NCBI GenBank assembly: GCA_011033025.1 | Contig: WFMF01000037.1 | Coordinates: 372,001 to 436,000 of the forward strand | DNA from: Beroe forskalii | Lineage: Eukaryota; Ctenophora; Nuda; Beroida; Beroidae | DNA length: 64,000 nucleotides | Direction: 5' to 3' | Part shown: positions 10,046-21,453 of the stretch, piece after piece | Position numbering within the stretch: the first letter of the stretch is position 1 | Layout: each line of letters begins with the position of its first letter | Made by a program: the position numbers and the translations under genes | Notes under the pieces: generated by a model | Database searches by the model: none | What the model was told of the DNA's origin: nothing | The model's input: the letters and a program-made list of their open reading frames with translations, nothing else

Positions 10046-13000
10046 GAGTATGAGCGCTTAGAGAAGATCGGAGAAGGCACGTACGGAGTGGTTTACAAGG
10101 CCAGGAACATCAGAACCAATCAGATCGTAGCACTGAAGAGGATCAGACTGGACAGTGATAGTGAGGGGGTGCCGAGTACAGCTATCAGAGAGATATCCTT
10201 CTTGAAGGAGCTATCCGAGGACTTCAACATCGTCAAGTATGTGTGTAACTAAATTAATTAAAGGGGTATTAATGGAGAGGATATTAGGGCTTTGGGCTTT
10301 CCAGTCTAATGAAGGAAACCGACTATTGTCATTAGAATGACCTGTTTATAAGAGTACGAGAAAACCCGTTGGGTTTTATCTTGGACGTATAGTCAGTTGG
10401 ACGTACAATAAATTGAACGAAGTCATTGAGGCAATTTTTTGTTGCTGGGGGTAGGGGTGCAACGTAACGAAATTACGAAATATTTACATAGGATTTGATT
10501 ATGAATCAAAAATATTGCAGATTTTGCGATTGTAAATTAATCTTTAGGACAGTAAGTAAGAAGAACTCAAGAACATTGGTTTTCTCATCCAAACTTCAGA
10601 TTCGCAGAAAAGATGGGCAACAAATTTGAATCCAAGCTCATTGAATCAAAATTGACCGCATTTTTATCTGTAACTATTTACTATTTAGAACCCACTTCTA
10701 ACTTGAGCAATTATAAATATCTCCTTCTGTCGCATCCCCGCAAAAAACCATCGAAACTACGAATATCTTCACATGGAAGAATTATCGCTGATTTTCACAA
10801 TGAAACAAAATGCTCAAGTCTTACCTTTTCTCCTACAATATTGATTAGAGTTGATAGTCTTCTGTCGTAATCTTTTTACCAAACTCGAAAATTCCATTGA
10901 GAACGTAAATTATGACTTAAAACAGTTGAAACGTTTCCAAAGTACACAGTAACGAAATGGCAGATTCTTCGTTAAAATGCACGTGCAGTTTTTGCGCGCA
11001 ATCACCAATCACCATAACGACGCGCGCAACTGGTGAATTAAACCTTCAACTCAATCTTGTTTTTCGCGATTCTTTTTCCAACTTTGAGCATTAATTACGG
11101 AAAATCTAAAGCCTAAATTCAAATAAAAATAATGCTTCTAGAGGGAATTTATTTGTCTACTACCCTGCAAAAATCGCGGGATTTCAACTCCGTTTTTAGC
11201 CGGCGTTTGGGTTGCGCTAAGCACGGTGCTTCAACTGCCTTAATCCTTTAATGACGAGAAAACCCGTTGGGTTTTCTCTTTAATTGGACGTATATATTCA
11301 GTTGGACGTACAATAAATTGAACGAAGTCATTAATGCAATTTTTGTTACTGGGGTAGGGGTGCAACGTAACGAAATTACGAAATATTTACATAGGATTTG
11401 AATATGAATCAAAATATATTGCAGATTTTGCGATTTAATGTCAATTGTCAAGGACACATAACAGTAAATAAGAAGAACTCAAGAACAATGGTTTTATAAT
11501 CCAAAGTTCTGATTCGGAGAAAAGATGGGCAACAAATTTGAATCCAATCTCATTGAAATCAAAATTGTACGCATTTTCATCTGTTTTTAACCCACTCTAA
11601 CTTTAATCGGACGTATAGTCAGTTGGACGTACAACAAATTAAACGAAGTCATTGATGCATTTCTTTGTTACTGGGGTGGGGGTGCAGCGTAACGAAATTG
11701 CGAAATATTAACTTACATAGGATTTGAATATAAATGAAAAATATTGCAGATTTTGCGATCGTAAATTAACGTCGAGGACACAACATTAAATAAGAAGAAA
11801 TCAAGAACATAACAATGACCGTTTTCTAATCCAAAGTTCAGATTCGGAGAAAAGATGGGCAACAAATTTGAATCCAAGCTCACTGAAATCAAAATTGTCC
11901 GCATTTTCATCTGTTTAGAACTCACTTCTCACTTGAGTAAATATGAATTACCTTCTGTCGAATCCTCATAGCCAACCATCGAAACTACAAATATCTTGAT
12001 ATGAAACAATTATCGCTGATTTTCACAATGGAACAAATTGTTCAACTCTTACCTTTTCTCCTACAATAGTGATTAGAGTTGATATGCTTCTGTCGTAAAT
12101 TTTTACCAAACTCGAAAATTCCATTGAGACCGTAAATTATGACTTAAAACAGTTAAAACGTTTCCAAATGACACAGCAACGAAATGGCAGATGCTTCGTT
12201 AAAATGCACGTGCAGTTTTGCGCGCGCAATCACCAATCACCATAGCAACGCGCGCAACTGGTGAATTTAACCTAGAACGCGATCTTGTTTTAGGGTGAAT
12301 TTTCGGACTTTCGAAGTTATTTACGAAAAATCTAAAGCCTAAATCCTATTTTTGGCCATGCTATCTTTTAAGTTTATCCATTTTCTACCGCCTTGCAAAA
12401 AATTGCGGCTTTTTAGCTTCATTTGTGTCAGTTATTCAAGAACAAACGTAGAAGTGCCTCTTTCCTTTATATTAAAGACTAGAAGGCCCGTTGGGCCTTC
12501 TGGGTCACAGGACACCCGACCCTTTCACTGCTGGCTACAGGGCACCACCATGCCAGCATATAATTGCCCTAGTCAGGACCCTGGTTTCTTAGACTTGAAA
12601 AGTTGAAAAAATGGACATTAAAGTACGCAGTATTTTCAAAATTCATGAGCCACAACGCAAGTTTCATAAATAATAATATTGGATTATGAAAATTAATGAC
12701 AAAAACAATTGAAACGTATGAAATTGGAATAAAATAAACAATTGCGGTTTTTTTAAGTTTGGAAGTGTCAAATGTGATATCTTACACTAAGTTAGTCATT
12801 GATGCAATTTTTGTTACTGGGGGTGGGGTGCAACGTAACGAAATTACGAAATATTCACATAAGGGCTTTGAAAATAAATGAAAATATAGACCAAATTTTA
12901 CGATTGCATATTAACCTCGAAAAAACAGCTGTTAAATAAGAAGAACTCAAAAATAATGTTTTTAATCTTAAGTTCAGATTAGGAGAATAGATGGGCAACA

Positions 13001-15761
13001 AATTTGAATCCGAGCTCATTAAAATCAAAATTGTTTGCATTTTTATCTTTTCATAACCCACTTCTAGCTTCAGTAAATAATTGAATTCCTCATTCCGTCG
13101 AATTCTCGCAGCAAACCATCGAATTGTTTTCTTGAAAGAATTACCGTTTCTCTCCTACGACGGTGATAAGTTAGTCTTCGGTCAAAAACTTTTTACCGAA
13201 CTCGAAAATTCTATTGGGAACGTATAAATTATGAATTTCAACAGTGGAAACGTTTCCAAAATACACAATAACGAAATGGTAGATTTTTCGTTGAAATGCA
13301 CGTGCAGTTTTGCGCGCTAGCGCTTGTATCCATAGCAACGCGCTCAACTGGTGAATCAAATCTAAAACTCGATCATGTTTTTCGCGACCCTTTTTCCAGT
13401 TTTGAGCATTAATTACGGAAAATCTAAAGCCTTTACGCAAAAAAGAAGAATGTAGCAATACGAAGACACCTTTTTTCTACCACTCTGCAAAAAATGGCGG
13501 TTTTTCAACTCCAAGTTTGTCAGATTTTCTGGGAGAGCGGAGGCTCCTACCTTGAACTACCTCTCTCGATTATAATAATAGATAAGCAGACATGAAATTA
13601 AAATTTCGGAATTGCTTCCTCTTATAATTAGTTTTTTTTTCGGCTTTTTTGTAAGTATTCGAATATTATAATCGCTGATTACCCATTCCAGGTTGATAGA
13701 TGTGTTACACAGCAATGGCGAGAAGAAGCTCCACTTGGTATTCGAGTACCTCGACCAAGATCTAAAGAAGTACATTGATTCGTACGGTGGTAAACCAATG
13801 CCGCAGTACATCATTAAGGTATGCAGCTGTTGGAAGGCGTGTTGTCTGTGATTCAAGTATCAAACTTGCTGTATCACACTTACATTTCCAAAACTCGAAT
13901 CCGACATAATAACATAATGTACCATGTCAACTGTCAAGTATGGAAGTATGTGATTATAGAGTTTGGCCAAAAGCACGCGATATAATGTACATTTCACTTC
14001 CTGGACCCCTCAAGATTTTACATAAGTACATGAGACTTTTGGAATTAGAACCCGATCGTTTTACTTAGTATATTTTACTTTTCGTGTTTCAGAGTTTCCT
14101 CTATCAACTGATATCCGGCGTCGCATTCTGCCATCAGAAACGAATTCTGCACAGGGACTTGAAACCACAGAACCTTCTCATCAATGCTCAGGTGATAAAG
14201 CATAATATTCAAATTTAAATTTATTACTAATTCGAAAATTGAAAGTTTCAACACATTGGCTGATGGAACCTCCGTTCGATTCTTTCATTTGAACTTCGAA
14301 GGGATGGATCATTGAGTTATGATTACAAGGAATATGTCACGCCAAAAAACATGTAATTCACATCTCCACATTTCTGATCCATTTGCAGGGTGCACTGAAG
14401 TTGGCAGATTTCGGGCTGGCCCGTTCCATCAGTATCCCTGTTCGGACGTACACGCACGAAGTAGTCACTCTCTGGTACCGTGCCCCTGAAATCCTGCTGG
14501 GGTGTCAGAATTACTCCTTCGGGGTAGACGTGTGGAGTATTGGGTGTATCCTGGCTGAAATGGTGACGGGCCGGTCGTTGTTCCAAGGAGACTCGGAGAT
14601 TGACCAGCTCTTCCGGATTTTCAGGTGAGCTTTTCCTTCGTGTTATCTTTGGCAAAGTGGCACATTTGTCCACAATTTGAGTGGAATTACGCGCACACGC
14701 GGAATTATAAATGAGACAAATACCGCGCAAAAATTCCTAGCACGTGTGTTTTTATTGATGGAGTTGTAGTTTTCAACACTGCCGTACGTTGCATTTCATT
14801 GCACAAAGGATAGAGACAGCAAAATCGGTGTCATACTGTCATTGGAAAATTGTGTCTTGTGAACGTCATGAAAAATTCACTGCCACAATTCTGTGACGGA
14901 AACAGCTGCAGTTCTCTGACAAAACCTGCAGCAGTTCTGTGATAGAACCCACCGTAGTTCTGTGACTGAACCAGCTGCAGTTCTGTGACGAAAACCACAG
15001 CAGTGCAATTTGTTACAGAACGAACGGCAGTTCTATCAGTTGACTTCATGACTGACTGACTGACTCTTTGTCTCTTTGTGTTTAGATACCAGATTATCAC
15101 TATATTTGCCTCGCTTCAGGATATGATAATCTTCCCATCAATATGATAATCTTCCCATCAATTTGTAAATTTCAGAATGATTTTCTGTTATCGATGTGGT
15201 ACATCGCGACAGCAGCTGTCTTTCAAACAAACCCTTTCCTCAGGACGTTGGGAACACCCGATGATACGATATGGCCCGGTTTCTCACAACTACCCGATTA
15301 CAAGGACAAATTCCCAAAATGGGATAAACAGGACATAGTGAACGTTATCGGCGATCTTGAAGTGGAGGGTCAGAATCTCCTACGGGTTAGTTGTCACTCT
15401 TTCAGTCTTAACTTGTTGTTGATCGGTATGATAGGAACTCATGGGGAATTGGTAAATTGTTATTTGGAAATAAAAAGGAGTGCACACCGCGTGGTCTGCA
15501 TTACGCACAGCACTTTTCAAATGTGGATACAATCTATTTTGTCTTTCCTAATAATAACCATCTTGCCATTAATACTAAACAGTGCAATATACATCGTACT
15601 CTAAAACTATCTCTGTACTGTACTTTACCTCTATCCCCATCTGTCTTACCTTTCAGAAAATGCTGATTTACTGTCCAGACCGACGAATAGAGTGCCCCAT
15701 GGCACTGAAACACAATTACTTCAGAGACTTCATTCCTCCCCCGAAACTCCGCTACCATTGA
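10031..15761 (+). CDS. PSTAIRE cyclin-dependent kinase (CDK1/2 family), six exons, intact copy
   Basis: Exons 10031-10236, 13692-13818, 14093-14191, 14389-14624, 15244-15385 and 15657-15761 join in phase into 304 residues (human CDK2 298, CDK1 297). This is a Ser/Thr kinase of the cell cycle activated by cyclin. Seen: glycine loop [10 protein letters not shown] with T/Y inhibitory sites, VALKRIRL lysine, PSTAIRE helix, catalytic [15 protein letters not shown], activation segment [18 protein letters not shown] with the T-loop Thr, and [20 protein letters not shown]. The T-loop and [10 protein letters not shown] read more like CDK2/3 than CDK1 (WYRSPEVLLG), while [10 protein letters not shown] recalls CDK1, so I leave the symbol open. 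The ATG is 2 nt after a TAG acceptor, inside the last unit of a minisatellite. Intron 1 is inflated to about 3.4 kb by repeats absent from the mirror copy. Confidence 0.95.
10345..13550. repeat. 3.2-kb insertion of ~900-bp repeats in CDK intron 1
   Basis: Several partial or full copies of one unit (starting near 10345, 11253, 11600 and 12790) share landmarks: TTGGACGTATAGTCAGTTGG, GGGGTGCAACGTAACGAAAT, GATGGGCAACAAATTTGAA, a CACGTGCAGTTTTGCGCGC stretch and an AATCTAAAGCCTA end. The equivalent intron in the mirror copy is only about 245 bp (25375-25619), so this block was gained on the left or lost on the right. No open frame looks like a transposase. The copies start with or near short hairpins of loop GTT (10358, 11256, 12481). 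Confidence 0.8.
14878..15035. repeat. Short ~30-bp repeats around CTGCAGTTCTGTGAC
   Basis: About five to six imperfect copies of the word CAGTTCTGTGAC lie in CDK intron 4. The mirror copy at 23963-24085 has the same array, and it is within this array that the MULE element inserted. Confidence 0.7.
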
Positions 15762-16715
15762 AACTCCCCTCCCCAAACTCCCGCAAACGCCACTTCTCAG
15801 AAAAGAGACTTGATAGGAACCATATAACATCAAGGAGTTTAGTGCTTTTCACCTTTTTAAGGATGTTGATAGTATTTTGTTATAAGTCAAAAGCTCGGGA
15901 AGCTTAAATTCATTACAATTTCGCATTTTGGTCAGGCATATTTAACACTCTTTTTCTGATCTCGTTATCGAACTTGGCTTCGAAATCTACCCTGTCAGCA
16001 ACACCAGTTTAATGTTTAACTTTAAATTTTTTACAGTGCAGGTCTGCAGGATTTTTGCAGTATTAAGTTTGTTTTCAAATAGGAATATTTTGTAATTTTC
16101 ATTCTAACTTTATAGATTTGAACCTGCTTATATGGTTGAGCTGACAGCAAATGATGTAGCTAAATTTGCTGTATGTATGAATTCTGTTACATGAGTGCCA
16201 CTGCATCGTTTGTAACTTTACTCACGAACGAACAAATGGTGCGCTGGTAGAGATTTCAGAAATCAGAATTCTCATCTCTCCCCAGATGTGACCGGCTGTG
16301 TTATTTGTCATGACGATAAGGCATTCATGTCTTGGTGCATAGGTTTTAGCCTAAAAGCCTAAAGATGAAGACTTAATGGATGTTCAAGAGTGAGACCTAG
16401 TCGCGGAATGGTTAAATTCGTGAATGAATCTTTCGACTGTCAGTTTAATTCGGAAAAGCTTCGTCACTTCTTTAAGTTGCGATATTTTCAATGATATAAT
16501 TTGTTATTTATTTTTTAATACCCTCTTCGTCAATTACTTTTTTACTCTAACTGGTATCGTATAGAATTACACACTTTTGACTTGTGGTTTTTGCCTTTAT
16601 CTTTTGACTGATTTTCAATTGTTACTGATCCGAATGGTTTTGTGTCATTTACTTTTGCATGCGATATATTTTAACATGGAATGGCACTTGAGGGTTATTC
16701 CAATATTCCAGGATC
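15762..16715. other. CDK-PUS7 intergenic region
   Basis: I see no further gene. It ends in a pyrimidine-containing tract, TTATTCCAATATTCCAG, 4 nt before the PUS7 ATG, a good candidate for a trans-splice acceptor. The mirror copy of this region is at 19737-20688. Confidence 0.55.
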
Positions 16716-18440
16716 ATGAAAAGGGACGAAAGCGAGGACTCTTCTTCTCAAGATGATCATCCCACTAAGAAACAGAGAACTATCTCCCCTCGGGCTCGAT
16801 ATCTTGGTCTTACCGAATTCATCAACCATGGCTTCTCACCCATAGTCGGACAGCTTAAATCACGGATGGAGGACTTCTTGGTTACAGAAATAGGCGAGGA
16901 TGGAAAACTCTGTAGATTGGAATCTTTTGACATTCCGGCACGAGTAAAGGTGGAGCGTAACCAGGGCATAGAACTTGTTGACTTGTCGGACGATGTGCAG
17001 GCTGGTCTAACTCAAGTGATTGACGGCAGTTTGGCAGTGTTCAGTGTCTCCGCACCGAGTGACAAAGGGGAGCGGACTGCTCTCCACAAGTCAATTGGCG
17101 CATTCAATGACAAACTCTCTACTGAAACAGTGAAGGAGGGGGAGCAGTCGATGATCAGGGTTTCTCTCAAAAAGAAGGGTTTTCTCGGTAACCGGGACAG
17201 AGAGAGAAATAAGAACGAGCAATACCTTCACTTTACCCTCCTCAAATGGAATATCACAACGGCTGATGCCGTTCTTAGGATGTCGAAACTCTTGCAAGTT
17301 AAGCCAGGTAACTTCTCCTACTTGGGTCAGAAAGATAAACGAGGAATAACCTCCCAGCGGATGTGTTGCCGGTTTGGTGAACCGAAACGATTTGCTGGAA
17401 TGAACCGAGCGTTCTTTGAGGCAAACAAAGATAAATCTGAAGATCTAGTGTATCGGAGTAATTACCTCGCGGGTGAGTTTGCGTTTGGGAAGGACGAGCT
17501 AAAGCTAGGTGAACTGTCTGGTAACTCCTTTATCATAGTTCTGAGGGACTGCGATCCTACCACCCAGCACAACCTGGATCAGATGAAGCACATGTTAGAG
17601 GAGAATGGATTTATCAACTACTTCGGTCTCCAGAGGTTCGGTACTGACGGTAATACTCATGAAATAGGGCATTTCATACTCAATAAGGACTACCGTAGTG
17701 CTGTTATGAACATATTAACCCCTAACAATTACCATAAACCGGAAGTTTGGCGGGCTCTGAGTTACTACAAAGAGTCGGATGATGCTAAGGCTGCCTTTGA
17801 AATGCTGAAATACAAGAACTGCGTGGAGGGTATCTTGTTAAGATCCCTCTCAGGACAGCCCTCAGACTTTAAAAGAGCCCTCAAGTCACTCCACTACAAG
17901 CAACAAACCCTGTACACACACGCCTACCAGAGTTACGTGTGGAACAGACTAGTTTCCAAGAGGATCCAGTGCCATGGCACCCAGGTACTGGAGGGGGATC
18001 TGGTGCAGGGGGAGGGGAGTTCAGTCCGCCGAGTGGTTGCTCAAGACATCCCTCACACGGACTTCTCCTCCGTCCTCCTTCCCATGCCTGGATACGACAT
18101 TGAGATGCCAGACAACTCCTGCAGAGATTACCTGCTAGACATTCTCTCAGAGGATAATATGACTCTGGAGGCCTTCCAAGGGCCCACGGGTAAAGAGTTC
18201 AATGTCAGTGGTTGCTATCGGAATGTCATCTTCAAACCTAGCTCATTCTCAGCTGGAGTGATGAACTACAGTGACGAGAATGACAAACTTGTTTCTACAG
18301 ATGTCGATGTTGTTGCGAATAAGAGTTTCGAACGGCAAAATGTGGGGAATAAGATCGCTATTTGTTTGAAATTTGAACTAGCCCGATCTTGCTATGCAAC
18401 CATGCTGCTGCGAGAAATAAGTCGTGGTGAATCTGAATAG
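16716..18440 (+). CDS. PUS7: tRNA/mRNA pseudouridine synthase PUS7 (TruD family), intact
   Basis: A 574-residue intronless frame (human PUS7 661). TruD-type synthases convert uridine to pseudouridine in tRNA, mRNA and snRNA within a UNUAR context (known for yeast Pus7). Seen: motif I-like KSRMEDFLVTEIGEDG (about residue 48), the catalytic block YLGQKDKRGITSQRM with the nucleophile Asp at residue 207, the substrate-binding block INYFGLQRFGTDGNTHEIG (about 300), and the C-terminal half with HAYQSYVWNRL and GPTGKEF. The Ser/Asp/Lys-rich N-terminus (KKQRT) may be a nuclear signal. The ATG follows CCAG by 4 nt. The first 389 residues are repeated, apparently without amino-acid change, in the inverted copy at 18537-19736; residues 390 onward occur only here. 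Confidence 0.96.
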   Translation: MKRDESEDSSSQDDHPTKKQRTISPRARYLGLTEFINHGFSPIVGQLKSRMEDFLVTEIGEDGKLCRLESFDIPARVKVERNQGIELVDLSDDVQAGLTQVIDGSLAVFSVSAPSDKGERTALHKSIGAFNDKLSTETVKEGEQSMIRVSLKKKGFLGNRDRERNKNEQYLHFTLLKWNITTADAVLRMSKLLQVKPGNFSYLGQKDKRGITSQRMCCRFGEPKRFAGMNRAFFEANKDKSEDLVYRSNYLAGEFAFGKDELKLGELSGNSFIIVLRDCDPTTQHNLDQMKHMLEENGFINYFGLQRFGTDGNTHEIGHFILNKDYRSAVMNILTPNNYHKPEVWRALSYYKESDDAKAAFEMLKYKNCVEGILLRSLSGQPSDFKRALKSLHYKQQTLYTHAYQSYVWNRLVSKRIQCHGTQVLEGDLVQGEGSSVRRVVAQDIPHTDFSSVLLPMPGYDIEMPDNSCRDYLLDILSEDNMTLEAFQGPTGKEFNVSGCYRNVIFKPSSFSAGVMNYSDENDKLVSTDVDVVANKSFERQNVGNKIAICLKFELARSCYATMLLREISRGESE

Positions 18441-18536
18441 TGCGTGTTATTCAGTTTCTTTTATTCTGACTGATGAATATGATTTGTGATTGACAGGATA
18501 TGGGAGTTTGAAAGTTTGAAGTTTGATGTAATTTTA

Positions 18537-19736
18537 TTATTTTATCAGTTTATGTGACTTGAGGGCTCTTTTAAAGTCTGAGGGCTGTCCTGAGAGGGAT
18601 CTTAACAAGATACCCTCCACGCAGTTCTTGTATTTCAGCATTTCAAAGGCAGCCTTAGCATCATCCGACTCTTTGTAGTAACTCAGAGCCCGCCAAACTT
18701 CCGGTTTATGGTAATTGTTAGGGGTTAATATGTTCATAACAGCACTACGGTAGTCCTTATTGAGTATGAAATGCCCTATTTCATGAGTATTACCGTCAGT
18801 ACCGAACCTCTGGAGACCGAAGTAGTTGATAAATCCATTCTCCTCTAACATGTGCTTCATCTGATCCAGGTTGTGCTGGGTGGTAGGATCGCAGTCCCTC
18901 AGAACTATGATAAAGGAGTTACCAGACAGTTCACCTAGCTTTAGCTCGTCCTTCCCAAACGCAAACTCACCCGCGAGGTAATTACTCCGATACACTAGAT
19001 CTTCAGATTTATCTTTGTTTGCCTCAAAGAACGCTCGGTTCATTCCAGCAAATCGTTTCGGTTCACCAAACCGGCAACACATCCGCTGGGAGGTTATTCC
19101 TCGTTTATCTTTCTGACCCAAGTAGGAGAAGTTACCTGGCTTAACTTGCAAGAGTTTCGACATCCTAAGAACGGCATCAGCCGTTGTGATATTCCATTTG
19201 AGGAGGGTAAAGTGAAGGTATTGCTCGTTCTTATTTCTCTCTCTGTCCCGGTTACCGAGAAAACCCTTCTTTTTGAGAGAAACCCTGATCATCGACTGCT
19301 CCCCCTCCTTCACTGTTTCAGTAGAGAGTTTGTCATTGAATGCGCCAATTGACTTGTGGAGAGCAGTCCGCTCCCCTTTGTCACTCGGTGCGGAGACACT
19401 GAACACTGCCAAACTGCCGTCAATCACTTGAGTTAGACCAGCCTGCACATCGTCCGACAAGTCAACAAGTTCTATGCCCTGGTTACGCTCCACCTTTACT
19501 CGTGCCGGAATGTCAAAAGATTCCAATCTACAGAGTTTTCCATCCTCGCCTATTTCTGTAACCAAGAAGTCCTCCATCCGTGATTTAAGCTGTCCGACTA
19601 TGGGTGAGAAGCCATGGTTGATGAATTCGGTAAGACCAAGATATCGAGCCCGAGGGGAGATAGTTCTCTGTTTCTTAGTGGGATGATCATCTTGAGAAGA
19701 AGAGTCCTCGCTTTCGTCCCTTTTCATGATCCTCAA
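18537..19736 (-). pseudogene. 3'-truncated inverted copy of PUS7
   Basis: Reading from 19727 (ATG equivalent to the intact gene), the first 389 residues match PUS7, including the catalytic Asp block; the frame then leaves homology after RALKS and ends with HKLIK and a stop. It lacks the C-terminal third of the synthase fold, so activity is unlikely. The sequence before the start also differs: the intact gene has CAATATTCCAG, this copy has TTAACTAATTGAG, so the acceptor tract has been altered while an AG remains. An in-frame ATG three codons further upstream (19736) also exists. The absence of disabling changes in the retained part points to recent duplication. Confidence 0.9.
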
Positions 19737-21453
19737 TTAGTTAATGAGCCTAAAGTGCCAAGCCGTGTTAAAAACAATCGTAATATATCACATGCAAAAG
19801 TAAATGTCACAAAACCATTCGTATTTCGGATCAGTAACAATTGAAAATCAGTGAAAATATAAAGGCAGAACCAAAAGCCAAAAGTGTGTAATTCTATATG
19901 ATTCCAGTTAGAGTAAATAAGTAATTGACGAAGAGGGTATTAAAAATAAATAACAAATTATATCATTGAAAATATCGCAACTTAAAGAAGTGACGAAGCT
20001 TTTCCGAATTAAACTGACAGTCGAAAGATTCATTCACGAATTTAACCATTCCGCGACTAGGTCTCACTCTTGAACATCCATTAAGTCTTCATCTTTAGGC
20101 TTTTAGGCTAAAACCTATGCACCAAGACATGAATGCCTTATCGTCATGACAAATAACACATCTGGTCACATCTGGGGAGAGAGGAGAATTCTGAAATCTC
20201 TACCAGCGCACCATTTGTTCGTTCGTGAGTAAAGTTACAAACGATGCAGTGGCACTCATGTAACAGAATTCATACATACAGCAAATTTAGCTACATCATT
20301 TGCTGTCAGCTCAACCATATAAGCAGGTTCAAATCTATAAAGTTAGAATGAAAATTACAAAATATTCCTATTTGAAAACAAACTTAATACTGCAAAAATC
20401 CTGCAGACCTGCACTGTAAAAAATTTAAAGTTAAACATTAAACTGGTGTTGCTGACAGGGTAGATTTCGAAGCCAAGTTCGATAACGAGATCAGAAAAAG
20501 AGTGTTAAATATGCCTGACCAAAATGCGAAATTGTAATGAATTTAAGCTTCCCGAGCTTTTGACTTATAACAAAATACTATCAACATCCTTAAAAAGGTG
20601 AAAAGCACTAAACTCCTTGATGTTATATGGTTCCTATCAAGTCTCTTTTCTGAGAAGTGGCGTTTGCGGGAGTTTGGGGAGGGGAGTTTCAATGGTAGCG
20701 GAGTTTCGGGGGAGGAATGAAGTCTCTGAAGTAATTGTGTTTCAGTGCCATGGGGCACTCTATTCGTCGGTCTGGACAGTAAATCAGCATTTTCTGAAAG
20801 GTAAGACAGATGGGATAGAGGTAAAGTACAGTACAGAGATAGTTTTAGAGTACGATGTATATTGCACTGTTTAGTATTAATGGCAAGATGGTTATTATTA
20901 GGAAAGACAAAATAGATTGTATCCACATTTGAAAAGTGCTGTGCGCAATGCAGACCACGCGGTGTGCACTCCTTTTTATTTCCAAATAACAATTTACCAA
21001 TTCCCAATGAGTTCCTATCATACCGATCAACAACAAGTTAAGACTGAAAGAGTGACAACTAACCCGTAGGAGATTCTGACCCTCCACTTCAAGATCGCCG
21101 ATAACGTTCACTATGTCCTGTTTATCCCATTTTGGGAATTTGTCCTTGTAATCGGGTAGTTGTGAGAAACCGGGCCATATCGTGTCATCGGGTGTTCCCA
21201 ACGTCCTGAGGAAAGGGTTTGTTTGAAAGACAGCTGCTGTCGCGATGTACCACATCGATAACAGAAAATCATTCTGAAATTTACAAATTGATGGGAAGAT
21301 TATCATATTGATGGGAAGATTATCATATCCTGAAGCGAGGCAACTATAGTGACAATCTGGTATCTAAACACAAAGAGTCAGTCAGTCAGTCATGAAGTCA
21401 ACTGATAGAACTGCCGTTCGTTCTGTAACAAATTGCACTGCTGTGGTTTTCGT

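Noticed and set aside
18441-18554. Palindrome centre as a simple assembly fold-back of one molecule
   Set aside because: The arms differ by many intron substitutions and two large insertions, which a same-molecule chimera would not show; merged haplotypes remain possible.
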